A DNA stretch of 16,962 bases. Origin: Chloroflexi bacterium TMED70 (GTDB lineage: Bacteria > Chloroflexota > Dehalococcoidia > Lucifugimonadales > Lucifugimonadaceae). Of this stretch, positions 1 through 7,774 are shown piece after piece. The stretch covers positions 4,862 to 21,823 of the forward strand of contig NHDX01000008.1 of NCBI GenBank assembly GCA_002171675.1, written 5' to 3'. Position numbers and translations under genes: made by a program. The notes beneath the pieces were generated by a model that was not told the origin of the DNA, ran no database searches, and saw only the letters and a program-made list of their open reading frames with translations. Numbering within the stretch: position 1 is the stretch's first letter; every line of letters starts with the position of its first letter.

Positions 1-300
1 TCATTGCTTAAAGTTAAGCCTATACTTTCAGCAAATGGATTTGATGGTGAAATTGGTTCAGTTGCAAAAGTCAAAACTTTTTCAAAAGGAATGGATTACT
101 TAGTTGATATTGTTAGGGATAATCAAATAGAAGATTTGTTCGTAGTACATGGCGGAGATATAGAAAGTGCAAATATTCTAATTAAAAAACTAGAGGAAGT
201 TATTGATCCCAAAAATATTATCATTTCAGAGTTTGGACCAGTTGTAGGTACCCACTTAGGCCCAGGTTCATTTGGAATCGGTTTTGTTACCACGGAGTAA
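1..300 (+). CDS. DegV family protein, C-terminal part (5' end outside window)
   Basis: The reading frame is open from base 1, so only about 99 C-terminal residues are visible. They match the end of the DegV fold: the piece starts with a 'LLKVKPIL' strand, has 'VVHGGD' in the middle and ends with 'GPVVGTHLGPGSFGIGF', corresponding to the family's conserved GPViGtHtGPGa. DegV/FakB proteins bind a fatty acid in a cleft; in Firmicutes the FakB members present it to the kinase FakA for phosphorylation. That is family knowledge, and no partner is visible here. The gene ends with TAA at 298-300, and recG follows after 6 nt with its Shine-Dalgarno sequence (GGAG) inside the last DegV codons, so the two are probably co-translated. 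DegV next to RecG, often with a DAK-type kinase upstream, is a recurrent arrangement in Gram-positive-type genomes. Family assignment is firm; the lipid ligand is unknown. Confidence 0.88.
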   Translation, partial: SLLKVKPILSANGFDGEIGSVAKVKTFSKGMDYLVDIVRDNQIEDLFVVHGGDIESANILIKKLEEVIDPKNIIISEFGPVVGTHLGPGSFGIGFVTTE

Positions 301-306
301 TAATTA

Positions 307-2682
307 GTGAGATCTAAAAAGATAGATAGACTGAAACAATTAGTATCTATTCTTTCTCAAGAATATAATCTTGGATTAAGTGATCAATCTGTTGAATTAG
401 GATTAGATAACTACTTAAAAAATAACTTTATTGATATTCAGTGGATATTTAGTACATACCCAATTCAAAATAGATCATATAAAAACCTAGGAATTGGTGA
501 AAGACACATTTGGATTAAAAATCTTATTTCTAAAATTACTTATGAAATTAAAATATCTGAAGCTAAAATAAGTAGAGAGTTAATATTAAAAAATCTTCCA
601 CTTGAAACTCCCATTGATCAGGTTCCATTTATAAACAAAAGATTTACTTCGAAATTTTCTAATATAGGAGTATATAATCTTAAAGATTTAATTTTACATT
701 TTCCTTTTAGATATGAAGATTATACGAATATAAAAAAGGTAAATCTCTTATCCGAAAATCAAAACGCCACAGTCATAGGAAAAATAACAAAAAAAATACT
801 GATTAGAAGAATGAATGCCCCTCAAATTATCGTTACAGATTCTTCAGGATCAATTACGGCAACATTTTTTAATATGGCATATTTAATTAGAGAATTGAAA
901 GTGGGACAAAATATTGCTTTAGCAGGCACAGTAAAAAAATTTAGAAATTCTTTACAATTTACTAATCCTGAATATGAAATCTTTAGTGATAATCCAAGAA
1001 GATTTCAGTACTTACAACCTATTTATCATTCAACCGAAAGACTTTCTCAAGAAATGATAAAAACACGAATTTCAAAAGCAATAAAATCTAATGCTATAGA
1101 TAAAATTGAAGAATTCATTCCTGATGACGTATTAATTAGTAATAATCTATATTCTCTTAAATCTTCAATTAAGAAATTACATTTTTCAAAGAGTATTGAA
1201 GAAAAAGAAAAAGCTTCTAAAAGTTATGCTTTTCATGAAGTTTTTGAAAATCAAATTTCAGTCAAATTTAGAAAGAAACAGAGAGAAAAGAATATTACAT
1301 CATATTTGTTTAAGTCTTTTAATGAGAACTATGAAATAGTCAGTAAATTTCTTCCTTTTGAATTAACCTTGGATCAAAAAAAATCCATAAATGAAATAGA
1401 GAAAGATTTATCAAGTAGATTGCCTATGGCTAGGCTTTTACAAGGAGAAGTTGGTTCTGGTAAAACTATAATAGCCTTAATTTCTCTAATACTAACGGCA
1501 ATGGAGGATCAACAAGGAATTTTATTAGCCCCAACTGAAGTATTAGCTGAACAACATTTCCTTAATCTTTCTGATTTAGTAGGTGCATCCATAGAGTTTG
1601 GAAATGATGAAAATATCAGAGTTTTTAAGCTTTCTAATGAGAAAAAAATAGCATTACTAACAGGATCATTAAATCAAAAAATTAAAGATAAAACTCGATC
1701 AATGATAGTTAATAATGAAGTCGATATAGTAATTGGAACTCATGCTATACTTCAAGAGGAAATTTCAAAGAACTTCTCTGGATTGATTGTTATTGATGAG
1801 CAGCAAAGATTTGGTGTTGAACAAAGAAATTTATTGCTTAAAAGAGATCCCATCCCAAATATGTTAGCTATGTCTGCTACTCCGATTCCGCGAACCCTTA
1901 ATATGACTTTGTATGGTGATTTATCTATATCTACTATAAAAACTATGCCCAATAGAAAAAGAGATGTTAAAACTTTGTGGCTAAAAAATAGTGATTTTGA
2001 GGAAGTCTTATCTCATGTAGAAAAAGAATTAAAATTAAATTCTCAAGTTTTCTATGTTTGTCCTCATATAGAAACATCAGAGAAAATTGAAGTATCCTCG
2101 GTTATTCAAGAATTTGAAAAATTGTCATCTAGTAGATTAGCAAATTACAAAATTGAACTATTGCATGGAAGAATGAAGATAGAAGAAAAGCAAAGAATAA
2201 TGGAAAAATTAAGAAGAGGAGAAATTGATATCTTAGTTAGTACTCCGCTAATTGAGGTAGGAGTTGATATTCCTAATGCAACATTAATAGTTATTAATTC
2301 TGCTGAAAGATTTGGGATCTCTCAACTTCATCAGTTAAGAGGAAGAGTTGGAAGAGGAGAAAAAGAATCTAAGTGCATAATAGTTTCATCTGAAGAAATA
2401 AATGAAATTACGTCTAAAAGGTTAGAAGCAATAGTAAAAAGTAATGATGGGTTTATTCTTTCAGAAGAAGATCTTAAGATAAGAGGTCCAGGTGAAATAG
2501 ATAAAACTAAACAAAGTGGATTTCCTGACTATAAAATGGCTGATCCCCTAGATTTTGAACTAATTCAAAATGTAAATAAAGTTGCTTCAAAAATAATAGA
2601 TGAGGATCCAGATCTAATAAAAAATAAATTATTAAAAAATATTATAAAAGATGTTAATATCACCAACATAAGCTTAGGATAA
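307..2682 (+). CDS. recG: ATP-dependent DNA helicase RecG
   Basis: RecG remodels stalled replication forks and recombination intermediates by branch migration. The 791-residue protein has a roughly 100-residue N-terminal extension and then the OB-fold wedge domain (about 115-275). The SF2 helicase core follows, with Walker A GEVGSGKT (380-387), motif II DEQQRFGVEQR (from 497), 'SATPIPRT', 'STPLIEVGVDIPNA', and motif VI QLRGRVGRG (676-684). The C-terminal segment with 'EEDLKIRGPGE' matches the region coupling ATP hydrolysis to branch migration. The start is GTG, supported by GGAG nine bases upstream at the end of degV. One oddity is motif II, which reads DEQQ where the E. coli-type sequence is DEQH. 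All other helicase motifs look intact, so the enzyme is probably functional. The propeller gene follows after 19 nt on the same strand. Confidence 0.96.
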   Translation: MRSKKIDRLKQLVSILSQEYNLGLSDQSVELGLDNYLKNNFIDIQWIFSTYPIQNRSYKNLGIGERHIWIKNLISKITYEIKISEAKISRELILKNLPLETPIDQVPFINKRFTSKFSNIGVYNLKDLILHFPFRYEDYTNIKKVNLLSENQNATVIGKITKKILIRRMNAPQIIVTDSSGSITATFFNMAYLIRELKVGQNIALAGTVKKFRNSLQFTNPEYEIFSDNPRRFQYLQPIYHSTERLSQEMIKTRISKAIKSNAIDKIEEFIPDDVLISNNLYSLKSSIKKLHFSKSIEEKEKASKSYAFHEVFENQISVKFRKKQREKNITSYLFKSFNENYEIVSKFLPFELTLDQKKSINEIEKDLSSRLPMARLLQGEVGSGKTIIALISLILTAMEDQQGILLAPTEVLAEQHFLNLSDLVGASIEFGNDENIRVFKLSNEKKIALLTGSLNQKIKDKTRSMIVNNEVDIVIGTHAILQEEISKNFSGLIVIDEQQRFGVEQRNLLLKRDPIPNMLAMSATPIPRTLNMTLYGDLSISTIKTMPNRKRDVKTLWLKNSDFEEVLSHVEKELKLNSQVFYVCPHIETSEKIEVSSVIQEFEKLSSSRLANYKIELLHGRMKIEEKQRIMEKLRRGEIDILVSTPLIEVGVDIPNATLIVINSAERFGISQLHQLRGRVGRGEKESKCIIVSSEEINEITSKRLEAIVKSNDGFILSEEDLKIRGPGEIDKTKQSGFPDYKMADPLDFELIQNVNKVASKIIDEDPDLIKNKLLKNIIKDVNITNISLG

Positions 2683-2701
2683 ATAGTATGGTGAAAAAAT
2701 T

Positions 2702-3685
2702 ATGAATAAAAATATTACCTTTCAAGCAATAAAATTTTGGGCTAAAATTCCCCATGGAATTTGGCTTAGAGAAGCTACAAGTGTAGCAGTGGATAGTAAG
2801 GACAATGTTTATATATACAATAGGGGTAATATTCCACTACTTATTTTTAATAGTTCAGGTGACCTGATTTCAAATTGGGGAAATGAAGATCCCTTAGGGA
2901 ATATAAAAATACTAGAGGGTTCCAACCTTCAAATTTGGGAAGAATCAAAATTCATAAGACCTCATTCTGTAAGAATTGATAGTGAAGATAACATCTGGTG
3001 TGTTGATGATTTTGGCCATAAAATTTATAAGTTTAATCAATCTTTTGAGCTTCTGCTAACATTGGGTGATGGCAATCCATCCGAAAGAGAAAGTGGAATA
3101 CCTTTTAATAGACCAACCGATGTAGCTATAAGAAAATCATCAGGAGAAATATTTGTTAGTGATGGTTATGGAAATTCAAGAATTCATCATTTTGATCATG
3201 AAGGTAAATTTATCAAGAGTTGGGGTATTTCAGGAACTAATCCCGGTGAATTTTCTTTGCCTCATAATGTAAATATGATAAGTGATACTGAAATGCTAGT
3301 TTGTGATAGAGAAAATCACAGAGTGCAAATTTTTTCAGTTAATGGAGAATTTATCAGAGAATGGCACGTTCATAAAGCGGTTGCATCGACCATAGATGAT
3401 GAAGGGAATATTTATATAGCTGAACAAGGCCCTCCTCCTGTTCAATATGGAGTAAAGAATATTGGTCATTCGGTTGGCGTATGGACTAAAGATGGAAGAT
3501 TAATTGAAAAATTAGGTGCAGAATTACCAGGAGAAAACCATGATCAATTTCTCTGGCCCCATTCAATAGCTATAGATTCTAAAGGTAAAATTTATGTAGC
3601 TGAAGTATCATATACTGAAGTTGGAAGAAATTTTATCCCTCCGAGAGAAACTGCAAGCTTAAGGGTATGGGAAAAGATTACTTAA
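2702..3685 (+). CDS. NHL-type six-bladed beta-propeller, peptidyl-alpha-hydroxyglycine alpha-amidating lyase (PAL)-like
   Basis: This 327-residue protein is made almost entirely of NHL-type propeller blades, each with a pattern like 'VAVDSKDNVYI' followed by '...F...G..I..WG'. Blades 3 and 4 carry 'RPTDVAI', 'VSDGYGNSRIHHF' and 'CDRENHRVQIF', which closely resemble the PAL domain of animal peptidylglycine alpha-amidating monooxygenase. The PAL active-site residues, as I recall them for the rat enzyme, all have collinear counterparts. Zinc ligands H585, H690 and H786 correspond to H88, H188 and H287; catalytic R533, Y654 and R706 correspond to R41, Y156 and R203. PAL cleaves alpha-hydroxyglycine peptides to an amide plus glyoxylate. 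No signal peptide or membrane segment is seen, so it looks cytoplasmic, unlike animal PAL, and no partner hydroxylase is in the window. The bacterial substrate is unknown. ATG is preceded by a GGTG about eight bases upstream. The 3' end overlaps leuS on the other strand by 8 nt. Confidence 0.82.
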   Translation: MNKNITFQAIKFWAKIPHGIWLREATSVAVDSKDNVYIYNRGNIPLLIFNSSGDLISNWGNEDPLGNIKILEGSNLQIWEESKFIRPHSVRIDSEDNIWCVDDFGHKIYKFNQSFELLLTLGDGNPSERESGIPFNRPTDVAIRKSSGEIFVSDGYGNSRIHHFDHEGKFIKSWGISGTNPGEFSLPHNVNMISDTEMLVCDRENHRVQIFSVNGEFIREWHVHKAVASTIDDEGNIYIAEQGPPPVQYGVKNIGHSVGVWTKDGRLIEKLGAELPGENHDQFLWPHSIAIDSKGKIYVAEVSYTEVGRNFIPPRETASLRVWEKIT

Positions 3686-6116
3686 CAACTAAGTTATATA
3701 ATTTATCCTTTACATAAATTTCTTTAATAATTGTTTTATTATCGATATTTTTTTGAACTTTTTCAGATGATAATACTAAAGTTTTTACATCTTCTTGAGA
3801 TAAATTTTTAGTCATCTCTATTTGATCTCTTAATTTTCCATTAATTTGAACTATCAACGTAAAGTTATCTTTTTCAATTAATTTTTCGTCAAAAGTAGGA
3901 TTGTTTTGTAAATGTATTGAATTTTTATTACCTAAGATATTCCAAATTTCTTCTGTTATATGAGGACAAATTGGAGATAGGTGAATCAATAATCTTTTAC
4001 AACAATCTTGCCAGTCTGAGTTAGAAATACTACCTTCTTTTTTTATTTTAGATAGATAATTGCTATATTCCATTAATGAAGCTATTGAAGTATTAAACTT
4101 AAAATTTTCCATGTCACTGAGAATATTCTTAGTTGTTTCATTTGAAATTTGCTTACAATTTTTGGTTTCTTTCTCAGAAATCTTATTTTCTTTGTATCTT
4201 ATGGTCACCATATCCCAAATTCTATGCAACCATCTATAAACTCCATTAATTCCAGAATCTGACCAGTCACCACCCCTATCCCAAGGGCCAAGAAACATTA
4301 GGTATGCTCTTACTGAATCTGTCCCATATTTTTCAACTAAAGGTTCTGGGTTTAATGGATTATTTCTTTTTGATATTTTCATATGCCTTGCTAGCATTAC
4401 GCCTTGATTAAATAATCTTTTGTATGGTTCATCGAAGTCTACATACCCAAGATCACGAAGAACTTTATTAAAAAATCTTGCATATAATAAATGCATCACA
4501 GCATGTTCTGCTCCACCCATATATTGATCAACGGGACTCCATAGATCAATTTTTTCTTTCTCAAAAGGTATATCTAAAATGCCCGGACTTGCAAATTTAA
4601 GATGGTACCATGAAGAATCCATAAAAGTATCCATAGTATCTGTTTCTCTTCTCAATTTTCCATATTTAGGATGATCAAAATATAAAAAGTTTTCATCTAG
4701 AGTTAGAGGAGACTGCCCAGTAGGCATAAACTCTTTAGCATCGGGAAGTATAACTGGTAAAAATTCTTCGTCTACTGGAATGATTTCATTATTATCATCA
4801 TAAAACATAGGTATAGGCGTACCCCAATATCTTTGTCTTGATATTAACCAATCTCTTAGATGATAAGTTATAGTTTTTTCACCAAATCCCTTATCTTCAA
4901 TTAAATTTGCAATTTTTTTCTTTCCCTCATTATTATTTAACCCATTAAATTCATTTGAATTTATTTGAATTCCATTTCCAGTGAAAGCTTCATTTAATTC
5001 TAGATTTTTAGAGCCATCTGGTGATATTACTACTTTTATGGGTAAATCATATTTTTTTGCAAAAATGAAATCTCTTTCGTCGTGTGCCGGGACACCCATT
5101 ACTGCACCAGTCCCATAAGATGCCAATACGTAATCACCAATAAATACAGGAACCTTTTCATTTGTGACTGGATTTATACAATAAATATCTGTTTTAACTC
5201 CAGTCTTTTCTCTAATTGTAGAAGTTCTATCTATTTCAGATAATTTTTGAGATTCCTTGATATATTCTTTGACATTTTTATTTTTGTCTAAAGCCAATTC
5301 ATTAATTAAAGGATGTTCTGGAGCTAAGACTACGAAAGTGACTCCATAGATAGTATCAATTCTAGTAGTAAATGTACTAATTTTTTTATCTGAATTTTCA
5401 ATATTAAACTTTATTGTTACCCCTTCAGATTTTCCAATCCAGTTTCTTTGCATCTGTTTGATTTTTTCTGGCCAATCTAAGCTGCTCATATCTAATAATT
5501 CTTCAGCATAATCAGTAATTTTAAAGTACCACTGGGGCATTAATTTTTTTACTACTTCAGCTCCCGATCTTTCTGATTTCCCGTCTACTACTTGTTCATT
5601 AGCAAGTGTTGTTTGGTCAATAGGATCCCACCAGACAGGCCCATTTTTTCTATATGCCAATCCTTTTTTAAACATATCTATAAAAAACTTTTGATTCCAC
5701 TTATAATATTCAGGTGTGCAAGTAACAACTTTTCGATTCCAATCATAAGAATTCCCCATCATATCAAATTGCTTTTGCATATTACTTATATTGTCAAAAG
5801 TCCATTTTTTGGGATTGATATTTCTTTTTATAGCAGCATTTTCTGCTGGTAAGCCAAATGCATCAAATCCTTGTGGATGCATCACATTGTATCCTTCTAA
5901 TCGCTTAAATCTTGCATGTGCGTCTGCAGGAGTAAATGCAAACCAATGACCAATATGTAAATCTCCTGAGGGATAAGGAAACATTGATAATGCATACCAA
6001 TTTTTTTTGGAAGGAACATTATCAGATGTTTTGTAGATATCTGAATCCTTCCATTTTTTTTGCCATTTAGATTCAACTACGGAAGGAATATAAGCTTCAG
6101 TATCAGGTTTGAGCAT
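3678..6116 (-). CDS. leuS: Leucyl-tRNA synthetase with altered KMSKS and zinc-domain motifs
   Basis: The enzyme charges tRNA-Leu with leucine and edits mischarged products. At 812 residues it matches the shorter bacterial form lacking the leucine-specific insertion found in E. coli. The HIGH motif is at 54-57 ('GDLHIGHW'). The CP1 editing domain has 'TTRIDTIYG' (250-258) and 'GTGAVMGVPAHDERD' (335-349). 'RDWLISRQRYWG' and 'ETDTMDTFMDSSWYHLKF' are typical class I core blocks, and the C-terminal tRNA-binding domain is present. There are two oddities. The KMSKS loop reads KISKR (580-584) followed directly by NNPLNP. The ZN-1 region, normally with Cys in a 'WCP' and 'CWRC' context, reads WWDP and GKSERSG, so the usual Cys positions are D164, S181 and S184. 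The longest-frame ATG is used; no clear Shine-Dalgarno precedes it. It is convergent with the propeller gene and divergent from the amidohydrolase gene. Confidence 0.95.
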   Translation of the reverse strand: MLKPDTEAYIPSVVESKWQKKWKDSDIYKTSDNVPSKKNWYALSMFPYPSGDLHIGHWFAFTPADAHARFKRLEGYNVMHPQGFDAFGLPAENAAIKRNINPKKWTFDNISNMQKQFDMMGNSYDWNRKVVTCTPEYYKWNQKFFIDMFKKGLAYRKNGPVWWDPIDQTTLANEQVVDGKSERSGAEVVKKLMPQWYFKITDYAEELLDMSSLDWPEKIKQMQRNWIGKSEGVTIKFNIENSDKKISTFTTRIDTIYGVTFVVLAPEHPLINELALDKNKNVKEYIKESQKLSEIDRTSTIREKTGVKTDIYCINPVTNEKVPVFIGDYVLASYGTGAVMGVPAHDERDFIFAKKYDLPIKVVISPDGSKNLELNEAFTGNGIQINSNEFNGLNNNEGKKKIANLIEDKGFGEKTITYHLRDWLISRQRYWGTPIPMFYDDNNEIIPVDEEFLPVILPDAKEFMPTGQSPLTLDENFLYFDHPKYGKLRRETDTMDTFMDSSWYHLKFASPGILDIPFEKEKIDLWSPVDQYMGGAEHAVMHLLYARFFNKVLRDLGYVDFDEPYKRLFNQGVMLARHMKISKRNNPLNPEPLVEKYGTDSVRAYLMFLGPWDRGGDWSDSGINGVYRWLHRIWDMVTIRYKENKISEKETKNCKQISNETTKNILSDMENFKFNTSIASLMEYSNYLSKIKKEGSISNSDWQDCCKRLLIHLSPICPHITEEIWNILGNKNSIHLQNNPTFDEKLIEKDNFTLIVQINGKLRDQIEMTKNLSQEDVKTLVLSSEKVQKNIDNKTIIKEIYVKDKLYNLVVK

Positions 6117-6148
6117 TATTTATTATTGTTTATTTTCTTATGTAATAT

Positions 6149-6154
6149 AGTATA
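6149..6154 (-). promoter_or_regulatory. Possible -10 element for leuS
   Basis: On the minus strand this reads TATACT, one mismatch from the sigma-70 -10 consensus, and lies about 33 nt upstream of the leuS ATG. No convincing -35 element is found at 16-18 nt spacing. The 74 nt between leuS and the divergent amidohydrolase gene (6117-6190) must hold both promoters but is so AT-rich that chance -10 matches are expected. On the plus strand only a weak candidate is seen (TTGTTT at 6126, TATAAA at 6151, 19 nt spacer). Confidence 0.22.
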
Positions 6155-6179
6155 AATGATTATTTTATAAAATTATTTT

Positions 6180-6185
6180 AGGTGA
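6180..6185 (+). promoter_or_regulatory. Shine-Dalgarno AGGTGA fixing the amidohydrolase start at 6191
   Basis: AGGTGA lies five bases before the GTG at 6191. The longer open frame would start at a GTG at 6182 that is itself inside this ribosome-binding site. The start at 6191 also gives the family-typical N-terminus (MFDLIIKNG), so it is preferred. Confidence 0.6.
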
Positions 6186-6190
6186 GAAGC

Positions 6191-7774
6191 GTGTTTGATT
6201 TAATTATTAAAAATGGAAATATTATTGATGGAACTGGTAGTAAACCAAGAAAATCAGATATCGGAATTAATGGTGATAAGATAATTTCAATTGGAGACTT
6301 GAAAAATCAGGAAGCTAAAACTATTGTTGATGCCGAAGGATTATGTGTTTCTCCTGGCTTTATAGATACTCATTCCCATGCAGATTTTGATATTTTAAGA
6401 GACCCTCAGCACATTTATGGTATATCTCAGGGAGTGACAACAGAAATACTATCTCCTGATGGTATAGGTATAGTTCCTTTAGATAAAGCTAAATCAAAAA
6501 AACATATCGATTATCTATCGGGTATTTTAGGTCATCCTCCAGAAGATTTTGACGGTACTTCATTCGAATCAGCTAAAAAGTTTTATCATAAGAAAAGTAA
6601 AATCAATGTGGCTGTATTTGCTGGGCACGGGCCACTTAGGTTAAATCTTACTGGAATGAATGATATTCCATTAGAGGGAGATTTACTGAAAAAAGCAAAA
6701 TATAAGTTAGAGGAGTCTCTTGAACAAGGAGCTGCAGGGTTTTCAACAGGCTTAGATTATTACCCTCAAACGTTTTCAAATACTCAAGAATTAATTGAAC
6801 TTTCTAAAGTCGCAAAATCAAAAAATAGAGTTTATTCTGTTCACCTAAGAAGTCATGAAAAACACAGAGCTTTTGCTAATGGAGGTATTTTAGAAGCTAT
6901 AGAAGTTGCTAGAAGATCAGAAGTTTCATTATTGGTCGAGCATTACAGAACCGTTGAAGAAACAGCAGGTCAAATAGATGTTCTGCTAGAACCTGTAGAA
7001 AAAGCAAAAAAAGAAGGCATAGATATTACGATGGAAACTTATTCTTATCCCGTAGGATGTACTATTCCTTTAATATTTTTTCCTGGTGATTTTCATCTTG
7101 GAGGTATTGATAATATTATGTCTATACTAGCTGATCAAGAAAAAAGAGATTATTGGGAAAAAGAATTATTAAAAAATGCTCCTAGGCACGATATTGAAGG
7201 CGCTATGTGGACATCAATTGGTAGAGAAGATATGCATGATTATGCAGGCCTCAGTGTTATTGATGGAGCCAAAAAAGACAACTTATCTCCTATTCAGCAT
7301 GTGTTGGATATAATGTATAGAACTAAATTGAATTGTGGCTTTAGAGTAATACCTCCTCAAAGTATTTCAAAATGGAGACAGGTTGAAGAAGACATAATGA
7401 ATTTATTACAAAGACCTGATTATGTTGTAGGTTCAGACTCTGTTCCAACTGGTCAAACTCTTCATCCTAGGGCATATGGTTGTTTTACTAGAATACTTGG
7501 AAGATTAAGAAGAAGGTTTAACATACCTATTGAACTTCTAATCAATCGTATGACTAAACTACCTGCGGATAAAATTGGTCTGAAAGGCAGAGGTGAAATC
7601 AAAGAAAATAATTTTGCTGATTTGGTGGTATTTGATTCAGAGGAAATAAATGATTTGGCTACTTTTGAAGATCCTGAAATTTTGTCAGTTGGTATAAATA
7701 AAGTCTTTGTAAATGGAAATTTAGCTTTTGATAAAAGAAAAGAAGTGACTGAACTAAATGGATATTTTATTTAA
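6191..7774 (+). CDS. Amidohydrolase of the N-acyl-D-amino-acid deacylase (D-aminoacylase) family
   Basis: Family members hydrolyse N-acyl groups from D-amino acids, or related amide or cyclic-amide bonds, in a metal-dependent TIM barrel with a small beta-sandwich. The 527-residue protein begins with the typical 'LIIKNGNIIDGTG'. Metal-binding landmarks, numbered from the GTG at 6191, are H61 and H63 in 'DTHSHAD', H218 in 'VHLRS', H251 in 'EHYRT' and D416 in 'GSDSVP', followed by 'HPRAYGCFTRILGR'. The C-terminal 'IKENNFADLVVFD' is also characteristic. The position of the Cys that bridges metal in classical Alcaligenes D-aminoacylase (the GNCG motif) is instead Asp (D90 in 'SPDG'), so this belongs to a different subfamily with unknown substrate. 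There is no signal peptide, so it is probably cytoplasmic. It stands alone on its strand, divergent from leuS, and its stop codon overlaps the stop of the convergent dehydratase gene. The true substrate could be a D-amino acid derivative or a cyclic amide. Confidence 0.85.
   Translation: MFDLIIKNGNIIDGTGSKPRKSDIGINGDKIISIGDLKNQEAKTIVDAEGLCVSPGFIDTHSHADFDILRDPQHIYGISQGVTTEILSPDGIGIVPLDKAKSKKHIDYLSGILGHPPEDFDGTSFESAKKFYHKKSKINVAVFAGHGPLRLNLTGMNDIPLEGDLLKKAKYKLEESLEQGAAGFSTGLDYYPQTFSNTQELIELSKVAKSKNRVYSVHLRSHEKHRAFANGGILEAIEVARRSEVSLLVEHYRTVEETAGQIDVLLEPVEKAKKEGIDITMETYSYPVGCTIPLIFFPGDFHLGGIDNIMSILADQEKRDYWEKELLKNAPRHDIEGAMWTSIGREDMHDYAGLSVIDGAKKDNLSPIQHVLDIMYRTKLNCGFRVIPPQSISKWRQVEEDIMNLLQRPDYVVGSDSVPTGQTLHPRAYGCFTRILGRLRRRFNIPIELLINRMTKLPADKIGLKGRGEIKENNFADLVVFDSEEINDLATFEDPEILSVGINKVFVNGNLAFDKRKEVTELNGYFI

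Noticed and set aside
1752..1952. Open frame of 66 codons antisense to recG
   Set aside because: It lies entirely inside a strongly conserved helicase region on the other strand, resembles no family and has no ribosome-binding site; it is a shadow frame.
6162..6173. Perfect 12 bp palindrome ATTTTATAAAAT in the leuS/amidohydrolase spacer, possible operator
   Set aside because: It is pure A/T in an almost pure A/T spacer, the symmetry does not extend further, and no second copy was noticed; chance is sufficient.
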